Source of the DNA: Polaromonas sp.
GTDB taxonomy: Bacteria > Pseudomonadota > Gammaproteobacteria > Burkholderiales > Burkholderiaceae_C
Length of the DNA: 64,000 nt
Direction of reading: 5' to 3'
Assembly: GCF_013817205.1 (NCBI RefSeq)
Contig: NZ_JACDDD010000003.1
Location: 27,879 to 91,878, forward strand
A program made the translations under genes and the position numbers. This document shows, piece after piece, positions 45,912 to 54,260 of the stretch (its first letter is position 1; each line of letters starts with the position of its first letter). The notes beneath the pieces are model-generated. The model worked only from the letters and a program-made list of their open reading frames with translations, was not told the origin of the DNA and searched no databases.

Positions 45912-46703
45912 ATGACCCGTACCATTCAGCAACTGTTTGACCTTAGCGGCAAGACCGCGCTGGTCACCGGCGGCTCGCGCGGCCTGGGCCTGCAGCTGGC
46001 GCAGGCTCTTGGCGAAGCGGGCGCCAAAATCATGCTGAGCTCACGCAAGGCGGAAGACCTGGAAGAGTCGGCCGCAACGCTGAAGGCTGCCGGCATCGCC
46101 GTTGACTGGATTGCCGCCGACTGCGCCAAGGAGGCGGATATCCGCATGCTGGCTGATGAAACCATCAAGCGTTTCGGCCATGTGGACATCCTGGTCAACA
46201 ACGCCGGCGCAGCCTGGGGCGCACCGGCCGAAGACCACCCGGTGGACGCCTGGGACAAGGTCATGAACCTGAACATCCGCGGCTACTTCATCCTGAGCCA
46301 GCACATCGCCAAACACAGCATGATTGCGCGCCGCTCCGGCCGCATCATCAATGTGGCATCGATCGCCGGCCTGGGGGGCAACCCGCCCGAGATGACCACC
46401 GTGGCCTACAACACGTCCAAGGGCGCGGTGATCAACTTCACCCGCGCGCTCGGCTGCGAATGGGGCAAGTACAACATCACCGTCAACGCCATCTGCCCCG
46501 GCTTTTTCCCGAGCAAAATGACCGTGGCCACGCTCAAGTCCATGGGTGAGGAAAAACTCGCCGCCCACGCGCCACTGGGCCGGCTCGGGGATGACGAAGA
46601 CCTCAAGGGCCTGTGTGTGCTGTACGCGTCTGACGCCGGTAAACACATCACCGCGCAGTGGATGGCTGTCGACGGCGGCGTCTCCGCCGTAACCGGCGGC
46701 TAG
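45912..46703 (+). CDS. SDR-family oxidoreductase (RhlG/FabG-like)
   Basis: 263-residue Rossmann-fold short-chain dehydrogenase. NAD(P) motif TGGSRGLG, NNAGAAWG and the catalytic YNTSK are present. The length and closing GGVSAVTGG resemble 3-oxoacyl reductases. ATG at 45912 follows AAGGAAC. Part of the acyl-CoA island, so the substrate is probably a hydroxyacyl-thioester. Confidence 0.9.
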   Translation: MTRTIQQLFDLSGKTALVTGGSRGLGLQLAQALGEAGAKIMLSSRKAEDLEESAATLKAAGIAVDWIAADCAKEADIRMLADETIKRFGHVDILVNNAGAAWGAPAEDHPVDAWDKVMNLNIRGYFILSQHIAKHSMIARRSGRIINVASIAGLGGNPPEMTTVAYNTSKGAVINFTRALGCEWGKYNITVNAICPGFFPSKMTVATLKSMGEEKLAAHAPLGRLGDDEDLKGLCVLYASDAGKHITAQWMAVDGGVSAVTGG

Positions 46704-46708
46704 AGATG

Positions 46709-46808
46709 GAGCCCCCACGTTCGCTCGCTGCGCGTAGCTCTCTGCCCCCCGGGGGGGCCGCTGCGCCTGCGGGCCGGCAGAGCCGGCCCCGCGGCCCCTG
46801 CTTGAACG
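46709..46808 (+). repeat. R2 repeat, SDR-thioesterase junction
   Basis: Starts GCCCCCACGTTCGCTCG, continues through CTCTGCCCCCCGGGGGG and CGCTGCGCCTGCGGGCCGGC to GGCCCCTGCTTGAAC. It is a close inverted counterpart of the copy at 10665-10763. It fills most of the gap between the SDR gene and the thioesterase gene. Confidence 0.85.
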
Positions 46809-46824
46809 GAAACGGGGAGCCCCC

Positions 46825-47265
46825 ATGAACTTTGGCGTTGAAATTCCTTTTGTCCACCATCTCGGGTTCGAGCTGATGCTGTTCGAGAGCGGGGCATCGC
46901 AGATCGACTACACGCCGCTGCCTGAGCATCTGAACTCCTTCCAGGTAACACACGGCGGCGCGCTGATGACCTTGCAGGATGTGGTGATGGCGACAGCCGC
47001 GCGCAGTGTCGAGCCGGACATGGGCGTGGTGACCATCGAGATGAAAACCAGCTTCATGCGACCGGCGCCGGGTGACGGTAGCAAACTCACCGCGAAGGGT
47101 CGGTTGATCCACCGCACCGCAACCATGGCGTTTACCGAAGGCTCGGTGTTCGATGCGCAGGGGCGGATCTGCTCGCACGCGACAGGCACCTTCAAATATG
47201 TCAAACGCCTTGCTGTCGGGCCCAAGGGCGTGAACCCGCTCAACACGGTGATTTCAACGGACTAA
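46825..47265 (+). CDS. PaaI-type hotdog thioesterase
   Basis: 146-residue hotdog-fold protein. The PaaI-type motif appears as NSFQVTHGGALMTLQD, where the HGG and following acidic residue form the active site. It would hydrolyse acyl- or aroyl-CoA and release CoA. Located in the acyl-CoA island, where such an enzyme could rescue stalled CoA esters. AACGGGGAG precedes the ATG. Confidence 0.88.
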   Translation: MNFGVEIPFVHHLGFELMLFESGASQIDYTPLPEHLNSFQVTHGGALMTLQDVVMATAARSVEPDMGVVTIEMKTSFMRPAPGDGSKLTAKGRLIHRTATMAFTEGSVFDAQGRICSHATGTFKYVKRLAVGPKGVNPLNTVISTD

Positions 47266-47278
47266 CCGGAATTATTGG

Positions 47279-47335
47279 ACAAATCGTGCTTCAGCCCTTA
47301 TCCAGCGGGCGCAAGCAGCTTTCAAATTCATAGCA
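47279..47335 (+). repeat. R1 repeat copy 8 (thioesterase-oxidoreductase spacer)
   Basis: Full-length intergenic unit: CAAATCGTGCTTCAGCCCTT, then ATCCAGCGGGCGCAAGCAGC and TTTCAAATTCATAGCA. It ends just before the AGGAGAC ribosome binding site of the next gene. Confidence 0.85.
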
Positions 47336-47348
47336 TCAGGAGACTTCC

Positions 47349-48365
47349 ATGCCAAAGAACCAGCAAATCCTTCTCGACAACCGCCCGACCGGCGAAGCCG
47401 TCGCCAGCAACTTCAAACTTGTCAGCAGCGACACACCGGCACTGACCGACGGCCAGGTGCTGGTGCGCCACCATTTCATGAGTCTGGACCCCTACATGCG
47501 TGGCCGCATGAACGACGCCAAGAGTTACGCCCAGCCGCAGGCGCTAGGCCAGGTCATGGGCGGCGGCACGGCTGGCGAAGTGGTCGAGTCGAAGAACCCG
47601 AAGTTCGCGGTCGGCGACAAGGTTGTTGGCATGGGCGGCTGGCAGGAGTACAGCGTGGTGGATGCGAGCCAGCCCGGCGCGCTACGCAAGGTCGACACCA
47701 CCCACGTGCCGCTGTCGCACTACCTGGGCGCAGTCGGCATGCCGGGCGTCACGGCCTGGTACGGTCTGGTGAAAATCATCGAGCCCCAAGCCGGCCAGAC
47801 GGTGGTGGTTAGCGCCGCGACCGGCGCCGTGGGCAGTGCCTTCGGAGCACTGGCCAAGGCACGTGGCTGCCGCGCAGTCGGAATCGCCGGCGGCCCGGAC
47901 AAGTGCAAATACGCCGTGGACGAACTCGGCTTCGACGTCTGCATTGATTACAGGCAGCACAAGGATGCGGCATCGCTGTCGAAAGCGCTCAAGGAAGCCT
48001 GCCCCGACGGCATTGACGGCTACTTTGAAAACGTCGGCGGCATGATTCTGGACGCGGTGCTGAGCCGCATGAACGCTTTCGGCAAGATTGCGCTGTGCGG
48101 CATGATCGCTGGCTACGATGGCCAGCCGCTGCCCATGACTTACCCGCAGCTGATCCTGACGAATCGCCTGAAGATTCAAGGTTTCATCGTCAGCGAACAC
48201 ATGGAAGTCTGGCCGGAAGCGCTGAAAGAACTCGGCACCCTGGTCGGCACCGGCAAGCTCAAGCCGCGCGAGACTGTGGCGCAGGGCATCGCAGCTGCTC
48301 CGGAGGCATTCCTGGGCTTGCTCAAGGGGAAGAATTTCGGCAAGCAGCTCGTGAAGCTGGTCTAG
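47349..48365 (+). CDS. Zinc-independent NADP-dependent oxidoreductase (LTB4 dehydrogenase/CurA family)
   Basis: 338-residue medium-chain reductase. It lacks the structural zinc Cys cluster and has the NADP-binding AATGAVGSAFGALAK motif, followed by GIAGGPDKCKYAVDELGF, typical of the 2-alkenal/prostaglandin reductase group. It would reduce alpha-beta unsaturated carbonyls. Good SD AGGAGAC, next to the R1 copy. Confidence 0.9.
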   Translation: MPKNQQILLDNRPTGEAVASNFKLVSSDTPALTDGQVLVRHHFMSLDPYMRGRMNDAKSYAQPQALGQVMGGGTAGEVVESKNPKFAVGDKVVGMGGWQEYSVVDASQPGALRKVDTTHVPLSHYLGAVGMPGVTAWYGLVKIIEPQAGQTVVVSAATGAVGSAFGALAKARGCRAVGIAGGPDKCKYAVDELGFDVCIDYRQHKDAASLSKALKEACPDGIDGYFENVGGMILDAVLSRMNAFGKIALCGMIAGYDGQPLPMTYPQLILTNRLKIQGFIVSEHMEVWPEALKELGTLVGTGKLKPRETVAQGIAAAPEAFLGLLKGKNFGKQLVKLV

Positions 48366-48389
48366 GCCGCACAGCGTGGCCGAAGGGAG

Positions 48390-48491
48390 ATGGATATTTC
48401 ACGCCTGACCGTCAACTGCGGCCGGGCTCTTGGGACCTTGGCCGCGGGCCAGGATGTTGACGCGCTGACCCAGCGCGCCATGCAGCAGTAA
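48390..48491 (+). CDS. Possible 33-residue small ORF
   Basis: ATG at 48390, preceded by GAAGGGAG, opens a 33-codon frame starting MDISRLTVNCGRALGTLAAG and ending in TAA at 48489. It lies in the 144-bp gap between the oxidoreductase and the GST gene. No family recognised; it could be a real microprotein or a leftover of a larger gene. Confidence 0.25.
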   Translation: MDISRLTVNCGRALGTLAAGQDVDALTQRAMQQ

Positions 48492-48509
48492 AAATTCAAG
48501 GAGACACCC

Positions 48510-49463
48510 ATGGCTGACCTGATTCTTCACCACTACCCCGCATCGCCTTTCTCGGAAAAGGTCCGGCTCATTCTGGGCTACAAGCAACTGGCCTGGAAGT
48601 CCGTGGTCATTCCCAGCCTGATGCCCAAGCCGGATGTGGTGGCGCTGACGGGCGGTTACCGCAAAACGCCTTTCATGCAGATCGGCGCGGACATCTATTG
48701 CGACAGCGCCCTGATTTGCGACGTGCTGGAGCACCTGCAGCCCACGCCGGCCTTGTACCCGGAGCCAGGCAAAGGCATGGCCCGCACCCTGGCGCAGTGG
48801 GCCGACGAGACACTGTTCTGGACGGCCATGGCCCACAACCTGGGCCCCAAGGGCGCTGCCCACATGTTTGCCGGCGCACCGCCCGAGGCGGCCAAGGCTT
48901 TCAGCGAGGACCGTAAGGCCATGCGCATCGGCGTACCCCGCATCCGCCCGCAAGACGCCGCAGCGGCCTACAAGTCGTACCTGCGCCGCCTGTCGGACAT
49001 GCTTGACAAGCAGCCCTTCCTGCTCGGGCAGGTGCCCTGCATTGCCGACTTTTCGGCTTACCACCCGCTGTGGTTCACGCGTGTGCGCACACCCGTGGTG
49101 GCCGACATCCTGCAACTCACGCCGGCGGTGCTCGACTGGATGGACCGCATGGCCGCCATCGGCCAGGGGAGCATGGAAAAATTTGATGCCGCACGGGCCA
49201 TTGCCATCGCCGCCGAGTCCGACCCCATGCCGGCCGGCCAGGGCCTGCTGACCGACAGCACCTTCCAGGACGAGCACGCTATCCCGCTGGGCAGCTGCGT
49301 GAGCATCAGTTCTGAAACTTTTGGCCCGGAGCCAACCACGGGGGAACTGATCGCCGCCACACGCACGCACTACACCCTGCGACGCAGTGACGAACGCGCC
49401 GGCACCTTGTATGTGCACTTTCCGCGCATAGGCTATGTGCTGAAAGCTGTCGCCCCGGCATGA
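48510..49463 (+). CDS. Glutathione S-transferase family protein
   Basis: 317-residue two-domain GST. The N-terminal thioredoxin-like domain begins LILHHYPASPFSEKVRLIL, with a Ser in place of the usual active-site position and a cis-Pro segment in GGYRKTPFMQI. The C-terminal all-helical domain extends further than in ordinary GSTs (about 220 residues), ending in a beta-rich tail. Stop overlaps the next gene by 4 bp (ATGA). Confidence 0.85.
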   Translation: MADLILHHYPASPFSEKVRLILGYKQLAWKSVVIPSLMPKPDVVALTGGYRKTPFMQIGADIYCDSALICDVLEHLQPTPALYPEPGKGMARTLAQWADETLFWTAMAHNLGPKGAAHMFAGAPPEAAKAFSEDRKAMRIGVPRIRPQDAAAAYKSYLRRLSDMLDKQPFLLGQVPCIADFSAYHPLWFTRVRTPVVADILQLTPAVLDWMDRMAAIGQGSMEKFDAARAIAIAAESDPMPAGQGLLTDSTFQDEHAIPLGSCVSISSETFGPEPTTGELIAATRTHYTLRRSDERAGTLYVHFPRIGYVLKAVAPA

Positions 49464-49909
49464 ACATCACGTGGCGGTTTGCAGCGTTTGATGCACTGTC
49501 GGCCGCGGAACTCTATGGAGCCCTGCAACTTCGCACGGAAGTTTTCGTGATGGAGCAAGCCGGCATTTACCAGGACATGGACGGTTTTGACCACTTGGCC
49601 GTGCACGTTCTTGGCGCGTCCGATGAGCAGCTTGTGGCTTATGCGCGCTGCTTTCCAGCCGGTGTGAAGTTTACCGAAGCCAGCATAGGGCGCGTGATCA
49701 CCCGGCAGATCCTGCGGGGAAGCGGCCAGGGGCATGAGCTCATGCGCCACGCTATTTCCTGCGTGTTCGAGCACTGGGGTGCGCAGCCCATACGCATGGG
49801 CGCGCAGGCGCGGCTGGAAAAATTTTATGTGCAGCACGGGTTTGTAAAAACCGGCTTGCCCTACATCGAAGACGGCATTTCCCACATCGAGATGCTACGC
49901 ACCGTTTAA
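49460..49909 (+). CDS. elaA: ElaA-like GNAT acetyltransferase
   Basis: 149-residue GNAT-fold protein. It opens WRFAAFDALSAAELYGALQL and has the acetyl-CoA loop region SIGRVITRQILRGSGQGHEL and the C-terminal KFYVQHGFVKTG, the ElaA pattern. Substrate unknown. Overlaps the GST-like gene by 4 bp and precedes an SDR gene by 16 bp. Confidence 0.88.
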   Translation: MNITWRFAAFDALSAAELYGALQLRTEVFVMEQAGIYQDMDGFDHLAVHVLGASDEQLVAYARCFPAGVKFTEASIGRVITRQILRGSGQGHELMRHAISCVFEHWGAQPIRMGAQARLEKFYVQHGFVKTGLPYIEDGISHIEMLRTV

Positions 49910-49925
49910 TTTTCAGGAGCTACCC

Positions 49926-50831
49926 ATGATCAGCGATTTCAAAGGAAAAACAGCGGTGTTGACCGGCGCCGGTTCGGGCTTCGGGCTGGAATGTGCGCGT
50001 TTAGGCGCCAGACTTGGCATGAACCTGGTTCTGGCCGATGTGCAGCAGGACGCCCTCGACAAGGCCGCGGCCGAGATGACCGCCGCCGGCGCGCAGGTGC
50101 TGGCTTTCCGCCTTGACGTATCGAAAGCCGCCGAGGTGGAAGCCTTGGGCGCAGCCGTGTTCGCGCGTTTCGGCGCGCCGCATTTTGTCTTCAACAACGC
50201 CGGCGTCGGGGCAGGCGGCCTGATCTGGGAAAACACGCTGAAAGACTGGGAATGGGTCATTGGCGTCAACCTGATGGGCGTGGCCCACGGCGTGCGCGTG
50301 TTTACGCCCATGATGCTCGACGCCGCCAGAAAAGACCCCGCCTGGCAAGGCCACATCGTCAACACCGCGAGCATGGCCGGTCTGCTCAACGCGCCCAACA
50401 TGGGCATTTACAACGTCAGCAAACACGCAGTGGTCAGCATGAGCGAAACGCTGTACCAGGACCTGGCGCTGGTGACCGATCAGATCAGCGCCTCGGTGCT
50501 GTGCCCCTTCTTCGTGCCCACCGGCATCAGCCAGAGCCACCGCAACCGGCCGGACGGGCTGGAAGCGGTCAAACCCACGCGCAGCCAGCTGATCGGCCAG
50601 GCCATGAGCGACAAGGCCGTGGGTTCCGGCAAGGTCACGGCCGCCGAGGTGGCGCAAAAGGTTTTCGACGCGATCGCGGCCAACCAGTTCTATGTCTACA
50701 GCCACCCCAAGGCCATTGGCTCGGTGCAGACGCGACTGGAAGACATCCTGCAGGCGCGCAACCCGACCAGCCCGTTCGCGCACAAGCCGGAGCTCGGCGA
50801 GGAGTTGAAGAAGGCTTTGCGCGAGGCTTGA
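49926..50831 (+). CDS. SDR-family NAD(P)-dependent oxidoreductase
   Basis: 301-residue short-chain dehydrogenase. Cofactor motif TGAGSGFG, NNAGVGAGG and the catalytic YNVSK are present. It ends RLEDILQARNPTSPFAHKPE, a tail that recurs in damaged form at 51340-51460. Last gene of the acyl-CoA island. SD CAGGAG before ATG 49926. Confidence 0.92.
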   Translation: MISDFKGKTAVLTGAGSGFGLECARLGARLGMNLVLADVQQDALDKAAAEMTAAGAQVLAFRLDVSKAAEVEALGAAVFARFGAPHFVFNNAGVGAGGLIWENTLKDWEWVIGVNLMGVAHGVRVFTPMMLDAARKDPAWQGHIVNTASMAGLLNAPNMGIYNVSKHAVVSMSETLYQDLALVTDQISASVLCPFFVPTGISQSHRNRPDGLEAVKPTRSQLIGQAMSDKAVGSGKVTAAEVAQKVFDAIAANQFYVYSHPKAIGSVQTRLEDILQARNPTSPFAHKPELGEELKKALREA

Positions 50832-50893
50832 TACGTCTTGCCACCGGGGCGCTCAACGCCGGCCCGGCGTTATGCGGGCCAGTCGCTTCATGT

Positions 50894-50911
50894 AGCGCTT
50901 GGGGAAGCGCT
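50894..50911 (-). other. Perfect hairpin at the end of the coiled-coil gene
   Basis: AGCGCTT-GGGG-AAGCGCT is a perfect 7-bp stem at the stop codon of the minus-strand gene, facing the end of the SDR gene. There is no T tract, so it is a weak candidate for a shared terminator. Confidence 0.45.
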
Positions 50912-51195
50912 TAGATCTGGGATTTGAAGTAGTTGAACGAATGAACAAATGCGTCGCGGATTTTTTCTGTTTCCGCAACCATCTTGTCCCATGTGTCTTC
51001 GGAAGCCGCTTTCAGCTCTTCGTATTTGGCAACGGCCAGTCGGGACTGGTGACGCAGCTTTGCGACCTCGGCCTTGTAGGCCTCGCGCGCATCTGCCTTG
51101 GCTTCCTGGGTCTTTGCTTCCAGTGCGTCCATCTTGGCATTCAGCGTATCGAGTTCGCTTTTCAGCTTCTGGGTATATTCTTCGCGTTTAGACAT
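50911..51195 (-). CDS. Small coiled-coil protein
   Basis: 94-residue, highly charged protein that is almost entirely heptad-like helix (LKSELDTLNAKMDALEAKTQ, then LRHQSRLAVAKYEELKAASE). No signal peptide or membrane segment. It resembles small helical stress-associated proteins, but I do not recognise a named family. SD AAAGGAAACC precedes ATG 51195. Confidence 0.8.
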   Translation of the reverse strand: MSKREEYTQKLKSELDTLNAKMDALEAKTQEAKADAREAYKAEVAKLRHQSRLAVAKYEELKAASEDTWDKMVAETEKIRDAFVHSFNYFKSQI

Positions 51196-51339
51196 GGTGT
51201 GGTTTCCTTTGAGTTGATTCGGGAATTGCTGAGAGCAGCCTGTTTACCGCGGCTCGGCGCTTGCGCACTGAGCGTCAGTGCCTCTTGAATGTAGCGGTCC
51301 AGACCCTGCAGATCTGAGGTGGGTGACCCTCTCTAGCGC

Positions 51340-51460
51340 GCCATCATTGGGCTCTGTGCCGGACGCGGCTGGAAGACATCATGCAGCCCGCAACCTGACT
51401 GCCCGGTTTTGGCACAGCCCCGAAATTGGGTGGAGGCTGAAGAAGGCCAGGGCTAAATGA
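51340..51460 (+). pseudogene. Decayed 3' end of an SDR gene
   Basis: CGGCTGGAAGACATCATGCA (from 51366) followed in a shifted frame by ARNLTARFWHSPEIGWRLKK matches the C-terminal tail of the SDR at 49926-50831 (RLEDILQARNPTSPFAHKPE). An upstream CATTGGGCTCTGTG corresponds to its AIGSV. The reading frame changes within the segment and no N-terminal part remains. The rest of 51196-51339 shows nothing recognisable. Confidence 0.7.
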
Positions 51461-51470
51461 GTTGTCAAGC

Positions 51471-51959
51471 CTAGTCGAGCAACCGCCTCGCCGCTGGGAA
51501 CTGGCCTGACAACACTTGTTCATCGCTCAGTTCAGGGCCTTGCCACATCAGCACGTTGGAAGCGCCGGCACTCAGCGCCGGAACGCCCGGATTTCCAGCT
51601 GGGTGAAACCACCGGCGGGGTCTCCCAGCGGATGAAACACGACGCGTGGCGCCATGGCCAGCCAGCTGGCCCCGGTCAGCTTGGGAATGAAGGCTTTCAC
51701 GAGCTGCTCACTGGCGGTGAAATCTCCCACCATGGTGCGCGGATGGGCAAAAGGGTTGAGAACTTCGACAGAGGGGCTTGCCCGATGCAAAGAAGCCTCA
51801 GCGCCCACACCCAGGACTTGCAACTTTTTCGCCCCGCGCAGATGGCGATTTCAGGCACCTCGGAAATGAAAGCCCCGGTCTTGACATTGCGTTCGTCAGC
51901 CGCTCTGGCGACAGGCGCAGGTACAGAGGATGGCTGAAGAAGTCGAGCAGGTTCGGCAT
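51471..51959 (-). pseudogene. Frameshifted MreB-like small protein gene
   Basis: From ATG 51959 the protein reads MPNLLDFFSHPLYLRLSPER, then in a second frame NVKTGAFISEVPEIAICAGR, then in a third frame KLQVLGVGAEASLHRASPSV through FTQLEIRAF, and in a fourth segment ALSAGASNVLMWQGPELSDE ending at TAG 51471. Each junction (near 51893, 51830 and 51575) looks like one missing base; restoring three bases gives 164 codons. The order and motifs (VEVLNPFAHPRT) match short rod-shape-determining (MreB-like) proteins of about 160 residues. Either a pseudogene or three sequencing errors. Confidence 0.75.
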
Positions 51960-52092
51960 GGGCCGAATATAGCAAGCACCGCTATGCGCAGACCTACGTG
52001 CCCCCGACGGAACGCTCCTGCCCGGAAACTCCCATAATCTTCCTCATGACAGTGACGATTTCACATTCTTCGGCCCGCAGGGAGGAAAGCTC

Positions 52093-53010
52093 ATGCTGAC
52101 CGCCAACGCACTGCAGTCCGGCCCCATCGAGGTGGTGGACTACCGCTGCAGCACGGGCCCCGATGCCAGGCCTTTCACCGAGGTACACAGCGGTTACTCG
52201 GTCTCGTATGTACGCAAGGGCAGCTTCGGCTACCGCACGCGCGGCGAGTGTTATGAACTGGTGGCCGGCTCGGTGCTGGTGGGCCACCCTGGCGATGAGT
52301 TCATGTGCACACACGACAACCATGTCTGCGGCGACGAGTGTCTGGCTTTTCACCTCTCGCCGGGTTTTGTCGACCTGATTGGCGGCGACGCCGGCACCTG
52401 GCGCACCGGCGGCCTGCCGCCTTTGCCCGAACTCATGGTGCTGGGCGAGCTGGCACAGGCAGCAGCCGAAAGCCGGAGCGATGTCGGCCTGAACGAAGCC
52501 GGCCTGTGGTTTGCGTCCCGTTTTGTTGAAGTGGTGTCGGGCCGCAGGCAGACGCCTCAGCGCGCAGGCGGGCGCGACCGCCAGCGCGCGGTCGATGCGG
52601 CGATTTGGATCAACGCCCATTCGCACGACGACATCGCGCTGGACCACGCCGCCAGCCAGGCGGGACTGAGCCCTTTTCACTTCCTGCGCCTGTTTTCCCG
52701 GGTGCTCGGTGTTTCGCCGCACCAGTATCTGGTGCGCTCCCGGCTGCGCCACGCCGCGCGGCTGCTGGCCAATGGCGACCGATCCGTCACTGATGTGGCG
52801 CTGGACGTTGGTTTTGCCGACCTCAGCAACTTCGTGCGCACCTTCCACCGTGCGGCTGGCGTCTCGCCGCGCGCCTTCCGCCAGACCGCCAGAAAAGGGC
52901 TGAAAGGGGAGCGCAAGATTCTCCAAGACCGCATGGCCGCGCTGCTCGATGATGGCCGCCTGATCCACTCTTCCAGCAGGAAACCACCATGTACGACCAC
53001 CTCGGGATAA
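52093..53010 (+). CDS. AraC family transcriptional regulator
   Basis: 305-residue regulator. The N-terminal cupin-like part has [20 protein letters not shown] and [10 protein letters not shown]; the C-terminal double helix-turn-helix has [20 protein letters not shown] and [20 protein letters not shown]. Its last 22 bp overlap the downstream VOC gene, which suggests it regulates or is co-expressed with the small enzymes that follow. Confidence 0.92.
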   Translation: MLTANALQSGPIEVVDYRCSTGPDARPFTEVHSGYSVSYVRKGSFGYRTRGECYELVAGSVLVGHPGDEFMCTHDNHVCGDECLAFHLSPGFVDLIGGDAGTWRTGGLPPLPELMVLGELAQAAAESRSDVGLNEAGLWFASRFVEVVSGRRQTPQRAGGRDRQRAVDAAIWINAHSHDDIALDHAASQAGLSPFHFLRLFSRVLGVSPHQYLVRSRLRHAARLLANGDRSVTDVALDVGFADLSNFVRTFHRAAGVSPRAFRQTARKGLKGERKILQDRMAALLDDGRLIHSSSRKPPCTTTSG

Positions 53011-53348
53011 AAGTCGGCGACCTCGCAACCAGCATCCGTTTTTACGAAGCCGCCCTGGCACCGCTGGGCCATGTGCTGGGTTCTCACGACGACAGCTACG
53101 CCGGTATCGGCCCGGCCGACGCGCCGGCCTTGTGGCTTTATGCGGCCAAAGGCGCGCAAGGCCCCGGCACACACATCGCGTTCCGTGCGGCTAGCCACAA
53201 GGCGGTGGATGCCTTTTACAAGGCCGGCCTGAAGGCCGGCGCCAGCGGCAACGGCGGACCCGGTCCGCGCCCGGACTACAGCCCGACCTACTACGCAGCC
53301 TTTCTGGTCGACCCCGACGGCAACAACGTCGAAGCCGTCTGCCCGTGA
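52989..53348 (+). CDS. VOC (glyoxalase/bleomycin resistance fold) protein
   Basis: 119-residue vicinal-oxygen-chelate protein. It opens [20 protein letters not shown] and ends [18 protein letters not shown]; the His and Glu are the usual metal ligands. Substrate unknown. It starts inside the AraC gene and is followed 13 bp later by an SRPBCC gene. Confidence 0.9.
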   Translation: MYDHLGIKVGDLATSIRFYEAALAPLGHVLGSHDDSYAGIGPADAPALWLYAAKGAQGPGTHIAFRAASHKAVDAFYKAGLKAGASGNGGPGPRPDYSPTYYAAFLVDPDGNNVEAVCP

Positions 53349-53361
53349 AGCGAGAAGCACC

Positions 53362-53802
53362 ATGACCACGGTTTACAAGGAATTCATCGTTGAGGCCGGC
53401 GTAAACCAGGTCTGGGACGCGTTGCGTGATTTCGGTGCTGTGCACCAGCGCCTGGCGCCCGGCTTTGTGACAGACTGCCGCCTCGAAGAGGGCGCGCGCG
53501 TGGTGACCTTCGCCAACGGCTTGGTGGCGCGTGAACTGCTGGTCGGCCTCGACGAGTCCGCCCGCCGGCTTTGCTATTCAGTGGCGGGCGGCAAGGCGAC
53601 ACACCACCAGGCCTCGGCGCAGGTATTTGCCGAAGGTGAAGACTGGACGCGCTTTGTCTGGATCACCGATGTGCTGCCAGCCGAACTTGCCGGATTTATT
53701 GACGCCATGATGGCGCAGGGCATCGAGGTGATGAAACACACACTGTCCCCTCAAACGCTGGCCGGTTCGGGCCACCGAAACGACGCACCTCAGGCGGATT
53801 GA
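53362..53802 (+). CDS. SRPBCC (START-like) family protein
   Basis: 146-residue ligand-binding helix-grip protein of the PYR/PYL-like polyketide cyclase superfamily. It has VNQVWDALRDFGAVHQ at the N-terminus and a long C-terminal helix AGFIDAMMAQGIEVMKHTL. The ligand is not predictable. It overlaps the end of the convergent DUF2917 gene by 13 bp. Confidence 0.85.
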   Translation: MTTVYKEFIVEAGVNQVWDALRDFGAVHQRLAPGFVTDCRLEEGARVVTFANGLVARELLVGLDESARRLCYSVAGGKATHHQASAQVFAEGEDWTRFVWITDVLPAELAGFIDAMMAQGIEVMKHTLSPQTLAGSGHRNDAPQAD

Positions 53803-54104
53803 AATGCAAACGTCACTTTGACGGCGGGGGCCGCCTGCGTTGGTCCGGCAGGGCGCGCCACGGCAACCGAGGGCGCCACCACCAGGCTGAGGGAAGACGG
53901 CTCCATCGCGTAGATCAGCGCACGACGGTGTTCCGTGGTCAGGAAGCTGCCGCCCGCGTCGACCAAGATATCGCGCGGATCATCATCGAGCGTGACCCAC
54001 AAGCTGCCTTCATGGCAGAGGATTTGCACGCCGGCAGCGTCGGACACGCTGAACATCGCTTGGTGGGCAAGGGTCAGGGCAAAGGGGCTTGAATCGGTTG
54101 GCAT
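53790..54104 (-). CDS. DUF2917 family protein
   Basis: 104-residue cupin-like protein: GVQILCHEGSLWVTLDDDPR and DILVDAGGSFLTTEHRRALI are typical of DUF2917. ATG at 54104 (MPTDSSPFALTLAH) is chosen over far upstream starts that would run through the divergent LysR gene. Function unknown. Divergent from the lysR gene, an arrangement usual in this family. Confidence 0.82.
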   Translation of the reverse strand: MPTDSSPFALTLAHQAMFSVSDAAGVQILCHEGSLWVTLDDDPRDILVDAGGSFLTTEHRRALIYAMEPSSLSLVVAPSVAVARPAGPTQAAPAVKVTFAFQSA

Positions 54105-54260
54105 GGCAGGCCATTCTTTCGTTTTCACATTCGCTATGGAAATGAATGTACTGGCCAGCCCCAGAGTGTTCAAACGTTCATTTGGAATCTTTCGCATGCC
54201 GCTACCGAATGTGAAGTCAGCATCCTCCCTGGTGCTTGCCCAGGGCATACGCCGCAGCGA

